Assembly: GCF_032062135.1 (NCBI RefSeq)
Contig: NC_092863.1
Span: 22,083,719 to 22,147,718, forward strand
Direction: 5' to 3'
Length of the DNA: 64,000 nt
DNA from: Pyxicephalus adspersus
Lineage: Eukaryota > Chordata > Amphibia > Anura > Pyxicephalidae
The translations under genes and the position numbers were made by a program. This document shows positions 10,671-21,989 of the stretch, in pieces. A model generated the notes under the pieces. The model was not told the DNA's origin, made no database searches, and worked only from the letters and a program-made list of their open reading frames with translations. Position 1 is the first letter of the stretch. Each line of letters opens with the position of its first letter.

Positions 10671-12110
10671 TGGAGGGGTACTTTTGTTCCATTTGGAACC
10701 AAGCTCCACTTTTAAGCCTGAATGTTGCCCCACTGTCCACCGTCGTATTGTAGGATGGCTGAAGGTGATCCGCACTAAGGGCGGATGCATCACACCATCA
10801 TAGACAGGAGACGCATCTCCTGTAGGGGGCCAAGCCTTGACCTGTCATGTGGGACGCCGTCAGAAGAGCTTGCAGATAAGATGAGATGGGGCAAAGTGAG
10901 GCTCTTCACTCATCAGGGATCCACACAGCAGCTCGGGAAATACTCAGTGTGACTTTGGCTAGAGATCATGGAGTCATAGAAACAGGAACGCATTGTGGAT
11001 ACGTTATAGAGGTCCCTAATATGTAAGTGCATTCAAACTATTGAGTAAGAAACTCTGAGAATGTTAGCAGAAGTTGTTGATTTTAGTTATTGATTTTCAC
11101 AGTGGAAAATAGGCATTGGTTGGCTGAATAACAACAGACAATTGTTTGACTTGGATTCTGAAACAACTTTATTATTATCTCATTATTGAGATTGCAAAAT
11201 TATTCCTGAATTAGTTTTTTTTTCTTTTGGTATATGGGCACATAATATATATTGGGCAATGAGATTATACACTGATTTTTTTTATATATACTGGAAAATA
11301 TCTGGCTTTATAGCCCTTTGATATTTGATAATTAGTGGTATTGGAGCAGAGGGTATTTATTTGGTAATGCACTACAGAATCACTAAATGGTCATTGTTTA
11401 TATAACGAACATATTTCAATTGCCATTCTTTTTCTTTTTTTATTTTTTCTTACACATTACAAATGAAGGAAAAACACTTATGTGTAGTTGTTGCTTGCTT
11501 GTTATTTGGCTAAATGATACGAATATACATGTTTTTGTTTTTTATACACCTCTGTAATGGAGGGTTGGTAATTGCAGCAAATGCACATCAGGTGATGGTG
11601 TAAGGGTTTGCATTTGTTTATACACTTTTTGGTCAATTTGTTTTTTATACTTGTAAAATACAGATAAGAAAAGGCTGGCCTGGTGAAACTGTTGAGGTCC
11701 CTTGTTGCAATTTGAGCATCACATGTTGTCCTACCTCATTCTGCCTGCAACCTCTTGACATCTGAGGGGAGTTTGCAAAATAATTGGTACAAAATGTTTG
11801 AGACACTGTGATTATGCTGTTAATTTATTGATGTATCTGTTTACAATTTTTATGTATTTTTAATTGTAGAACCATGTCCTGAAGAAGTGGTCGAGTTCCA
11901 CAAAATGCGTAGAGGTTTTTGGTGGTTATGTCATTAGATGCACATTGTTATAGATTAAAAAGCATACATGTTACACATCTGATTTGGTTTTAAGGATTTG
12001 TATTAAAAATTATAAATTGTATTTTGTGAATTAGCAATTATTAGAAACTGATGTATATTTTGCCTTCAAAGTCCCCCTTTTACTCCTTTGGTTTCAGAAA
12101 ATATAACTGG
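10671..12110 (+). repeat. Right arm of PLE-associated inverted repeat
   Basis: Reverse complement of 7,320-8,750 with small indels. Contains the second hammerhead-like motif (11,879-11,915). Paired with the left arm it could form a hairpin of about 1.4 kb. No coding signature. Confidence 0.75.
11879..11915 (+). ncRNA. Hammerhead ribozyme-like motif, degenerate
   Basis: Core CTGAAGA (11,879-11,885), stem II GTGG/CCAC with loop TCGAGTT, AAAA in place of GAAA, then TGCG, TA and GAGG. A 3-base loss upstream relative to the left arm removes the 5' strand of stem I. Decayed counterpart of 7,523-7,563. Confidence 0.5.
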
Positions 12111-12432
12111 AGATACAATATTTGCTGAATGTAGAAATGGTATCTATAGAACTGTCACCATAGAAATGTGGCTCTTTTTGACCCATAGGTGGATTTTTTG
12201 GGCAATTAATTGGCTAATATTATATATAGACATTGATTTGATGGTTGCCATCACCAATGTTTGGCAATCTATACCAAAGTTTGGTGTTTGCCTAATATTA
12301 AATTATTAAAATCAACAATTTCTTAATAAATTTTAATTAGTACATTTGAAATAACAAAATAATTAATATAAAGAGTAAACCCTCCTTTTGACTTATATTT
12401 AAATCTATGAAATCTAAAAAATGTAAGTCCCT
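12111..12432. other. Unassigned AT-rich DNA
   Basis: Very AT-rich spacer between the PLE arm and the gypsy LTR. No gene seen. Confidence 0.45.
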
Positions 12433-13008
12433 TGTCAAGCATCGGGAGACAGGGCCACTAGGGGCCGCTACAGCTTGCACAGAAGAGGTCTGAGCCCTGC
12501 GATGAGTCAAGGTGCAGGGTCTAAGCAGTAACCAGGTCTTCTACTGAGCCTTTACTGGTAAAGATGTTGCACTGCTGGTTACAGTTTTTTTTACAGGTTG
12601 CAGTTCTTGGGCACACCAGGTTGGGCAGGATGAAATACAGTACCAAATCACAAGGCAGAAGAAATTTCAAAGAAAGCCAGGGTTGAGGCAGGCAGCAAGC
12701 AAGAGAGGTCAAGTCACAAGCTAGTGGTCAAATACCCAGGGATCCAGAAATAGACACCGGTGACACGGGCCACGGCACACACAGGAGACATAGGAATAAC
12801 CACAGACAGAGAGGAACACTGGAACATAACAAGAGAACTGGCTGGGAAAGGACCGTCTGGACAACAAGAGGTTATACAGGAGCTGGAAAGGGATTGCTGG
12901 GCAGGGATGGGTGAAACTGATAAAACTTGGAAGAGCAGGTGGTCTGAACTGCTTGCATGCACAGGAGAGAGGCCTCTGCCCTTTTGCAAGGAAGAGGTAA
13001 GTGTGACA
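12433..13008 (-). mobile_element. Ty3/gypsy 3' LTR
   Basis: On the minus strand it runs from TGTCACACTT to GCTTGACA. Immediately before it (13,009-13,020 in + coordinates) is an AAGGGGGGGTAA-type polypurine tract, so this is the downstream LTR of the gypsy coding region that follows. Same family as 604-1,351 and 54,359-55,071. Confidence 0.8.
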
Positions 13009-15110
13009 TTACCCCCCCTTTTACAAGGCTTCGCCACCCGCAGAGGTACAGGTTTAAGTGGAAAGCAATGATCAAACTTCTTGGCAACAAGAGGGGCAGA
13101 CAGATATGCAGCTGTAACCCCTGATCTCTCCTCTGGATTATAACCTTTCCAATCAATCAGGTACATACATAACCTTCTTGCGAGAAATTTTGGAATCCAA
13201 AATTTTATTGGACGTCATACTACCGAGATGAATTAAGTGCAGGGGTAGCCAGCAGAGTGGGACGGCAAATGTGATTCAGGACCAGAGATTCATGGAAAGT
13301 ACTGAGCAGCTTGAGATGTGGAGGAAGACGTATCTTCTAAGAAATTGGGATAACCTTGGCAGAGATAGCATAAGATCAGATGAAACATGGAACAAACTTC
13401 AGAGAAGGCACCTTGCAACAAATATTCTTTGTGGAGATACAGTCTTTATCCCCAGGTTGTAAAAGAGGCGCCTTACAGAGACGTTGATCAGCTAACTTCT
13501 CGTAACGAGTAGCTGACTGCTTTAGGTGCTCTGAGGTTGAAGCCTAAATATGGTTAAGTCCTTCTGCAGGGCACTAAGTACAGGTACATCGGCAGAGCAG
13601 GGTATAAGAGACGGAAGAGGAGGATGTTTGCTGTAAATAGTGGAGACTTTTTGGTGCTGGTGCAGACATTATTGTAGGCAAACTCCGCCCAAGGTAGAGC
13701 CAACCAGTCATCATGGTGGGCGGATACCAGGGCTCGAAGATATTGCTCTAAGTACTGATTGACTCTTTCCATCTGCCCATTGGTTTGCGGGTGATAGGCT
13801 GAAGAGAATTCTGCAGAGATGTCCAGGGATTTGCAATAGCCTTTCCAGAAGTGGAAAGTAAATTGCACCCCATGATCTAACACAATATAAGTGGGCATAC
13901 CGTGAAGACTCAAAATTTCCAGAACAAAGATTGCTACCAATGCTGCTGCTGATGGTAAAGCTGGGAGAGGTATGAAGTGGGCCCTTTTAGAAAAACAAGT
14001 ACCCAAAAAGTAGCAGGACCAGAAAGGATGGCTTGCTTCAAGGCATAAAAGGCCTTTAACAGCCTCAAAGAGCCAGTAAGCATCCTTCCGGGTCAGTGCC
14101 ATGACGGAAGCTACCAGCGTGGAGTAATTTCTAATAAATTGCCTGTAGAAGTGAACCCCAGGAAACACCAAGTAGCCTTCAGGACACAGGGTAGTGGCAA
14201 GTAAGAAAAAGAGAGTTAGAATAACCTTGTCAGGATCCAGGGAGAGGCCCTCTTTGGAAACCATGTAGCCCAGAAAGAGCACCTGGGGAAGTTCAAACTG
14301 GCACTTCTCAGCCTGTGCATAGAGTCAATTGTCTCGGAGCCGTTGTAACACTAAACGGACATGCTGTCTGTGAGTCAGGGCAAAAAATCAGAATGTCATC
14401 CAGATTGACTACAACACAGATGTATAGCAGGTCATGAAATACCTTGTTGACAAAGTGTTGGAAGTCTGCCGGGACATTAGAGAGACCGAAGTGCATCACC
14501 AGATACTCAAAATGCCCATCTCTGGTAATAAATGCTGTGTTACATTCGTCCCCCTCCTTGATCTGAATTAGATTATAGGCTCCTCAGAGGTCCAGTTTGG
14601 TGAAGACCCGGGCACCACAGAGACAGTCAAAGAGCTTGGAGATAAGTGGCAGCAGGTAGTGGTTTCTAACCGTGATGGCATTCAGACCACGATAGTCAAT
14701 ACAGGGACGGAGAGTCACATCATCTTTTTTAGATCAATAAAAACCTTGCGACAGCAGGGGAAGAGGACTTGCGAATAATTCCCCGCAGCAGGTTTTCCCT
14801 AATGTACTCACTCATAGTCTTGGTCTCAGGGGGACTGAGAGGGTATACCCGACCTCTGGAAGGTGTGGCATTAGGTATGAGGTCTATAGGGCCGGTGGGG
14901 AGGAAGCTGCTTGGCCTTACATTTGGAAAAGACATCTTGAAATTCAATGTACTGGATATGGATGGATGGAGCAACCTCCGATGTGCAGAGAGAGAGCAGC
15001 TTGAGAGGCTTGAACTTGGTCAAACACTGGGAGTGGCAACAAGGGCCCGAAGCCAATACCTCTGGAGTAGACCAATCTACTGTGGTGCTATATTTATTTA
15101 CACGTAATTT
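13009..15110 (-). pseudogene. Ty3/gypsy chromodomain pol, internally deleted
   Basis: Read on the minus strand. RT entry at about 15,035-14,729 (FQDVFSK, then ATPSRGRVYPLSPPETK). [20 protein letters not shown] then [11 protein letters not shown] at 14,499-14,370, where NLDD replaces YLDD. VLFLGYMVSKEGLSLDPDK follows from about 14,282, and FYRQFIRNYS at about 14,140. The frame then jumps to the integrase core: FSKRAHFIPLPALPSA, HPQTNGQMERVNQ. A C-terminal chromodomain block YLIDWKGYNPEER lies at about 13,160-13,120. RNase H and the integrase zinc domain are missing between about 14,060 and 13,990. Gag and protease are absent; the 5' end stops at the PLE scrap near 15,110. Inactive. Confidence 0.88.
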
Positions 15111-15300
15111 CAGACATATATAAAACATATTTAGAACAACAAGTTTATCTGTTACGCTATTTAATCCCAATCATGGACAATACATGAGTGACTGTCATAT
15201 GTTACATATAACAGGAAGCAGCTTGTACTGCGAAACGTATAGAGGTTTACAACCCCCTATATATGCTTTGGTCCTGCTGATTATATATACACATGTTTGT
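15111..15300 (+). mobile_element. PLE-like 3' scrap with hammerhead-like half motif
   Basis: Assigned by its motif at 15,218-15,245: stem II GCAG/CTGC with a 6-base loop, GAAA, CGTA, TA, GAGG. Spacing is identical to the motifs at 7,523 and 11,879, and here GAAA is intact. The CUGANGA half is degraded to ACAGGAA. Confidence 0.45.
15218..15245 (+). ncRNA. Partial hammerhead-like motif
   Basis: 3' half of a hammerhead core with conserved GAAA (15,232-15,235); the 5' core is lost. Probably inactive. Confidence 0.4.
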
Positions 15301-15310
15301 GTAGGCCTGT

Positions 15311-15455
15311 GTATATTTATACAAGCAAATGCTTATATATGTATATATGAATAGACCTGTGTATATTTATACAAGCAAATGCTTATATATGTATATATGA
15401 ATAGACCTGTGTATATTTATACAAGCAAATGCTTATATATGTATATATAAATACA
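15311..15455. repeat. 50-bp tandem repeat, nearly three units
   Basis: Unit starts GTATATTTATACAAGCAAAT; copies begin at 15,311, 15,361 and 15,411. The first two are essentially identical and the third is truncated and diverged at its end. AT-rich minisatellite next to the PLE scrap. Confidence 0.9.
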
Positions 15456-17479
15456 CACCTGTTGACCTAACTTCAATTTTACATTCATTTTTAATTTTAT
15501 GATTATTGTTGTTTGATGACATTCCACTGAACTCCATATTCCTAGCTTTTGATAAAAATATTCTATATCTTAGTAACACGTCATGGCTTCCCTGAAGACG
15601 TAAATAGGTGAAATGCATCAGTGTTAGAGAACCCAGTATTGTATCCTTCCTAAACACTACCAACAACCACTACCACTGGATGTTACATTTTTAACATTAT
15701 CTGTTATCATTAGGTAGACTGTGTAAAGTGCTGGAGCATCAGGCTAGCCAAATATTTACTTACTTATTTTCACATGCAGTTGATCCTTTTTCTTCTTTTT
15801 GAAATTAACTCCGATATGAAATATGTCTATTTACATGTAAAATCAATAAAAGGAAATTCTAATAAAACTATCTTATTGGATATTGCTTAGTAGGTAGATA
15901 TTCATATGTGGCTAATGAGGTTCACAAACTTTTCAGTGAACCCTTATGAAGACTGTGGGGGCAATCAAATGAAAGACATTTTAGGCCGGGCACTGCTATA
16001 TGTAACAATGGCACAATTAAAAAAACAAAAAATGCCCATTTGCCAGTTTTGACATGAATGACTGTTTTGTATATGGATCTGTATGTGTAAATTTTCTTGC
16101 TCGAAAGGTATTTAGTTATGTAGTCCATCCACATACAGTATTTGTACAGTAAGAATCCTAGTTTAGTGATTCATGATTTAAATTCAAGAAATGATAGGGC
16201 ACCAGGTGGTCCCATTGGGTCTTTGTGCAATTTTGGAAAAAAACCTCTTTAGGATCACTTTTAAACTTTTTAATGTTTTTTTAAATGAGATTGACTATTT
16301 CTTTTCTATTAAAATGTTTAATTTCCACCTTCCTTTGACCCCTGACCTTAATTACAAGCCTTTTTTTTATTAAAAGCATAGCATGTACCTCTTAGGAAGC
16401 ATGATTGCTGTCCCCTTTTCTATTTATATTCAGTTTCTTGAGATCCTTTCTCAACATGCCTGAGATTAACTAATTTAATTAGTTTTTCATCAGCCAATAT
16501 TAACCAACTCAGGCCTTGGATGGTGAATGCGGATTTAGACTGTACTGCAGAAATATATATTTTTCTTTCAATAATGTAAAGTTTCCAACTAAATTGTTTT
16601 TACCATTAACAGTATCAAGTTTGTTTATCTTACATGTTAGGATGAAATTCAAGCTTTTTTTAATGGAGAAATGTATGTTTATTCAAGTTACAGTCACTGG
16701 CCTTAATTATCTCCGTTGTTTCCATTACTTGTTAAACCTTTTATGTCCTTTTTTATGTCACCCTCCTCCACATACCTTTAAGGGCTACTTCTTTCTCTTT
16801 AGTCTAAAAGTTCATATATTGTTACCCTAATTATTATTCATGTGTAATTTAGTGGCAGAGTATTTGCCACATGTTATTCTTTTTTTCTATTATTGACTGA
16901 TGTTGGTGCCAAAATAGGAAATCTATCCTTTTATTAAAAAATCTATCTTTTGTGTAATTTTATTTTATAGTTCGGAACAGCAGCTGAGTTCTACATATTC
17001 ATAATGTTTGCTATACATGGCTGTATATTATCACCTGTCATTTATTCCTTTTATTAATTTATTATTTTTTTAACATTTTTCACTGTTTGTAAAATTTTAT
17101 ATGAAATATGTAATTCAGCTTTGGGTACAAGTTCTCAAAAAGAGAAATACAACAAAATGGGCAAATAAACTAATATGGGGCATGTGATAGTTCAAGATTA
17201 GCAAAGCTCTAGGAATTCTCCATTGTTTAGAGGTGTTTAAGAGTAGATATGATCGTTTTTTATAAATTCTAACATGGTTCATGAAGTGAACTTTTTATTT
17301 TTCTTTGCATTTGAGGAAAAACAGGTTTAGCCTATGCATATGTAAAGATTTATTTACAGTAAGAGCTCTTAAAATATGAAATTAACTTCTAGCTAACAGG
17401 TGTGTTACTAAACGCACAGAAATTACCCAGCTATTAACATTTACAAATAATACCACCAGATATATAATATCCATTAAAT
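15456..17479. other. Unassigned AT-rich intergenic or intron DNA
   Basis: Two kilobases without recognisable exon or repeat coding. Short open frames (for example 16,516-16,830) look like chance: low complexity and no family motif. Confidence 0.5.
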
Positions 17480-17570
17480 TGGGGAACCAGGAAAGAATTT
17501 GTTCCTCCTGTTGAAGCAAACAGGACCATGATTATCATGGATTTTTGACTGCCTTTAAATCAACTGAGAA
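17480..17570 (+). mobile_element. CR1 3' untranslated fragment
   Basis: Resembles the CR1 3' region at 54,220-54,260: caggaaagaatttgttcctc, then ctgttgaagcaaacagg. Short and diverged. Confidence 0.45.
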
Positions 17571-17934
17571 TAGGGCATGTTATTTTTGTTTATTTATTTT
17601 TTTTTGGTTGAATTGTGCAATTATGTAATTGTTTCATAAATGGATGAATGGAAATAAATCACATGTTGGTAACATATTTCTAAAAAATTTCTTTTGTTTT
17701 ATAATGATTTTTTTGAGTTTTAAGGGCTACATTGTATATTCTTCTCCCTACTAATACACCTATCATTGTATTGTAGTTCCATTTTCTTAAAAACTTTTTA
17801 ATAGTTTCAAAAGTTGGAGTATGCAGATAGTCTTTAAAAAAAAAGAAACAAGTTTTACCTGTTTTTTGTGGTCTATTGTGACAAATAACAGTCTCATTGT
17901 CAATAGACAGTGCCATTGAGGACAGTATCTAACC
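17571..17934. other. Unassigned AT-rich DNA
   Basis: No gene or repeat recognised. Confidence 0.45.
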
Positions 17935-19560
17935 TGCTGGAATTGATGGATTGGTAGAGGCTGACGGCATTCTCTAATCTTCTAGTGCACAAGAGAATGA
18001 AGATCTTAACAACAGGACTGTGGTAGAGTATTTTGCGAAACAAGGAGGAACAAGGAGCCCCCGTTTGCTTCTAATAGCATCAGTAATTTTTCTATGGGCA
18101 GACCAACATCTCCTAGACCTCATTGCGGCCTATCTTCCGGGTGTACAGAGATAACTAGAAGACACATTAGGCAGATCCTTCCCAGATCCCAAGGAGTGGT
18201 CCTTGAATCCTAAATACTTACAACCAGTCTTTCAAAGATGAAGGACTCCAGTAATCGACCTAATGGTGTCTCCACACAATGCTCAAATCCCACTTTTTTG
18301 TATGAGATTCCATTGCAAACAGGCATTGGCATAGGATGCTTTTTCCATAAGTTGGAACTTCCTTGTTCTTTATGTACCAATAATTCTTTTTAAAAATAAG
18401 AAAGGAAGTGAATCTAGCGATAATAATTCATCCACATTGGCCAGGAAGACCATGGTTTTCTTTAGTAATTCACATGTTGGCAGCTCCTCCCTGGCCCCTA
18501 CCAAATCGAGAAGATTTATTCATACAGAGAATTTGGAACAAGCCCAGACCTTTTCATTGGAAACTGACTGCACTTTTATTGAAAGGAACAGCTATCTAGC
18601 AGCAGGGGTGTCAAAGATTCGCTGAAAAACTTTTAAAAGCACATAAGCCAACAACTAACAGAATCTACTTTAGGATATGGAAAAAAAATTTGCAGATGGC
18701 ACAAGAAGCAGGATTCTCTCCAATAGAACCTTCCCCTGCACAAGTCTTGGAATTCTTACAATCGCCCTAGATAAAGGCCTAAGTTACAATACTATAAAAG
18801 TGCAGGTATCTGCAGTCAGGTTTGACAGCAAGAAGATCCACATAAAAATGTACTAATTCAACAATTCCTGAAAGCGGACCGCGTTACCCAACATTGGAAT
18901 TGCTGCTGGTACATAAAGCTCTCTTATTGACTCCTTTTCATTCTATCAATCCCGAAAAAAAAAATTGTCTTTCAAATAAACTTCTCTATGGAAGACAGAT
19001 TTTTTGACAGCAATTGCATCAGACTAGAGAGTCTCGGAACTCCAATCTCTGTCAATTAGAGAACCTTACTGCTCTTTTTTATCAGATAGAGTATGTTTTC
19101 GGTCCTTCTTCACAATACCTGCCAAAGGTTTCATCTGTTTTCCACCTGAACTGGGAAGCAGTACTACCAGCAATGAATGCAACTCATGCAGAGTTAGGAG
19201 AACAGATGATTCTGAAAAAATTGGATATGGTCCATGTAATATCCACCTATTTACAGGGAACACAAGGTTTCAGAAAGACAGATAACATGTTTGTGTATCC
19301 CAGCAGACCAAAAAGAGGTCAGGCAGCTCCTGTAAGGATCTTCTCTTTTTGGATTTTGGAAACTATCTATATCTATTCTCTTATGAGTTTGACTCCACTG
19401 CAAGAAATTAGAGCTCACTCAATGAGGGGTATTTCAGAATCATGGGCTTCTTATGCAAAAGTTTCTCAAGAGACAATTCACAAAGCAGGCAGCTGGAAGT
19501 CACCTAATAGTTTCATTTGACATTATAAATTAAATGTCATTTCATACACAGATTCTACGT
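17935..19560 (+). pseudogene. DIRS-like element: RNase H tail and tyrosine recombinase
   Basis: About 18,420-18,500 reads IIHPHWPGRPWFSLVIHML and PPWPLPNREDLF, the linker typical of DIRS elements after RNase H. The recombinase follows: LTAIASD then stop then RVSELQSL (near 19,000, the first catalytic Arg region). The longest open stretch is 19,014-19,520, with FRKTDNMFV and RAHSMRGISESWA (the HxxR motif). After an in-frame stop comes HYKLN with the catalytic Tyr (about 19,521). Frameshifts and stops before 18,960 and at the Tyr make it nonfunctional. DIRS elements integrate by recombination, so no target duplication is expected. Confidence 0.8.
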
Positions 19561-20339
19561 TTGGTTCTATTCAGCATTAAACATTATTGCAGAGAAAATA
19601 AATATTTTGCAGCAGTATCCCTTTTCAGAAGTTTTATTTTAGTCCCTCCCTTCAAAGTTCTTTGTGCTTGCTACATCCTATAGGTGCGCTGGCAGGAGGA
19701 TTGCCAGGAAAAGGGAAAATTGTTTTCAGCGCAGTTCCCACTTCCTCAGTTTTTTTCCTGTTGCAAGGCTTAATACTGAACATGGAGAAAGAGAGGTAAG
19801 AGGTTTTTATCTTAGATAGGTGGTACTGGTGGATCAAAGGGGCTGAGCAATTTCACCCATAGCTTTAAATTTAAATCCTGAGTTAATATTTATAATACTA
19901 AACCACAAAATATTACCTTTATTGTTTAGATCTTTTTTTTGAAGAATTAATATATCCCCCTGGAAATTGGTAGGAGAGCATCCTTGATTCCTGTTAGCAA
20001 TATGGTAGGTGGTAAGCCATCATAGATTGGAAATTTTTTTTTACAGGTATGCACAATGCAATGACTATGTCCTTGTGCATGCACTGTTAGCAATCATGGC
20101 AGGTGGGGGCATCATATGAAGGATTAAAAGTACTATTCAACTCCACCCATGTACAGTAGTGTCTAACTATGTCTCCATACATATGTTGACATGTACACAT
20201 GTTTAATAGTGCCATAAGTATAACAGCCAACATTGGATGGTCTGTAAGGTGTTTACCATGCATGTGTGGGATCTCACCTACTCATTGACAACGACAGCAA
20301 TAATTTGTAAAAAACAGAAAAGCCACTTCTATTTTGTAA
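19561..20339. other. Possible DIRS 3' region, otherwise unassigned
   Basis: 19,620-19,860 directly follows the recombinase and may be DIRS terminal sequence; the rest is AT-rich without recognisable content. Confidence 0.35.
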
Positions 20340-21054
20340 AGGTGGAGACCTGACAGAAGGTGAATGGAGGCAAAAGGACGCTTACAGTTAGGACAAGACA
20401 GGTGCATGCAGGGGCTTGTAAGCAACCCACTCCACATTTGGATGTTCTGGTGGCCTGCAGTTTGGGATCTTTGATTATTCCTATGCCTAATAAATGAAAT
20501 TTGACTCTGAATAACTGTCTAATAACTGAATTTGAGAGCATCCTTGCTTTCTTCAGTACCAAGATTCCAGCATAGGAAAGTCCAGAATACTGAGCCAGAG
20601 GTCATACATGGGTAATACACAACACTGGATGAGGTATGCAGGGAAAAAGTCAAAGCAGAGTTAAGGGCATAGACAAGAGGTCGGTTCAGGCAGCATATAG
20701 TCACAGTATCAGGAACAGGCAAAGTCAGCAACAGTAAATCTAAAGAAATAGCACACCAGCAGCAGGTCAGCCCAGCCTAACAGCCTGGGATTAGAGAGAA
20801 TTATAAAGTTCCAGCAGCCAATGGTAGCGCAGTATTGAGATTAGGTTCTACTCTGCTCATTAGTCCCAGCATAACTCGAAATCTTCTTCAGCTTCACACA
20901 GTGTCAGAGTAGAGGATGCCAAGAGACCATTCACAGCCAAAGGTAAACAAGGGATGCCGAAGACTGCAGAGCAGAGGAGCTTTTTACCTGAACCAACCCA
21001 GCCTGCAGTGGCCTACTGCATGGGACTGCTGGCCAGATAATTGTCTCCTAACAG
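20340..21054 (-). mobile_element. LTR-like retroelement fragment
   Basis: On the minus strand it begins TGTTAGGAGACAATTATC and continues with text typical of gypsy LTRs (TTGCCTGTTCCTGATACTG, GGTTCAGG complement). It is not the family at 604 or 12,433. The other end is unclear and no internal domain is attached. Confidence 0.35.
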
Positions 21055-21430
21055 GTTCCCACTGCATCTAATCTCATACAGACTGCATTTTATGCACTTT
21101 TATTAGTGTTTTAAAGCTTGCCTGCATTTTTAACATGCTTTTCTGTGTTTTTAAGGTGTATACATTTAAAGTGCTTTTAAACGCAGAAAACGCCCCACTG
21201 AAATTATTTGGAAGTGTTTACCCACGTTTTCCCATATTTTCTAGCATTAACCCTGTGTTTTAATTTTTTAAACGTTGCAAGCAACGTTATAGATAACGCT
21301 CATTAACGTGCCTTGAGGAAACGTCCTGATGTAGATTAGCCCATTGAAATGCATGGGCATTTTTAAACATGGGATTTTAAAGCCTCAGGTTAAACGCTGG
21401 GGAAAACGTCTGTGTAGACTAAGCCTTACT
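21055..21430. repeat. MITE-like repeat, AAACG-rich
   Basis: Repeated AAACG/CGTTT words in both orientations and an end reading GTGTAGACTAAGCC. Noncoding; resembles a short DNA-transposon relic, though its terminal repeats are not clear. Confidence 0.4.
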
Positions 21431-21989
21431 GACAAAACAGATGAACCACTCCACCTGCGGTAGGCAGCTTTTTAACCAGAAGTTGGTGCAGGCCTGGCTA
21501 TGAGTCTTATCCTTTCCCCACATCCAAGCACAAAGATAATTAAAAGGCTGCAATACATGAATGTGTGCCAAGCAAAAAATATTAAAGGTCCTAGGTAAAG
21601 GTCATCACAGAACAAGCAAACACCCTCTAATGAAGCCTAATCATAGAGTCGCTGAATAATGTATAAAGCCTGCATTTATCACACCTCATTCATTTAGTAT
21701 CACCATAGAATAGTACAAAAAAGTGGAGGCCTTCAAGTTATATTCCATTAGGCACAAAATCTGTAAAACAAAACCTTGTAAAAATATCCAAAATTTGTAT
21801 TGTTCCAAAACTGAAATTACATATCAAAACCATATAGACAAAGTTGTTGACAACTTAAGAGCACCAATTGGCTTTTTAGACACAATAAAACATTGCACTG
21901 TATAAACAGAAACATGCTAGTTCATTAAAACCAGGTAAAAGTTATGTGAAGATGTGCAGGTGGCAGACCCAGTGGTGGTAATACTAAAT
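21431..21989. other. Unassigned AT-rich DNA
   Basis: No gene or repeat family recognised. Confidence 0.4.

Noticed and set aside
12714..13166. 150-codon frame as a novel gene
   Set aside because: Begins with the gypsy chromodomain text and reads on into the LTR; it is the C terminus of a dead pol.
15311..15455. CRISPR-like array
   Set aside because: Contiguous 50-bp units without spacers in vertebrate DNA; a minisatellite.
15590..15640. Further hammerhead-like motif (CTGAAGACG..GTGAAATGCATCAG)
   Set aside because: CTGAAGA and GAAA are present, but stem II and stem I do not pair convincingly.
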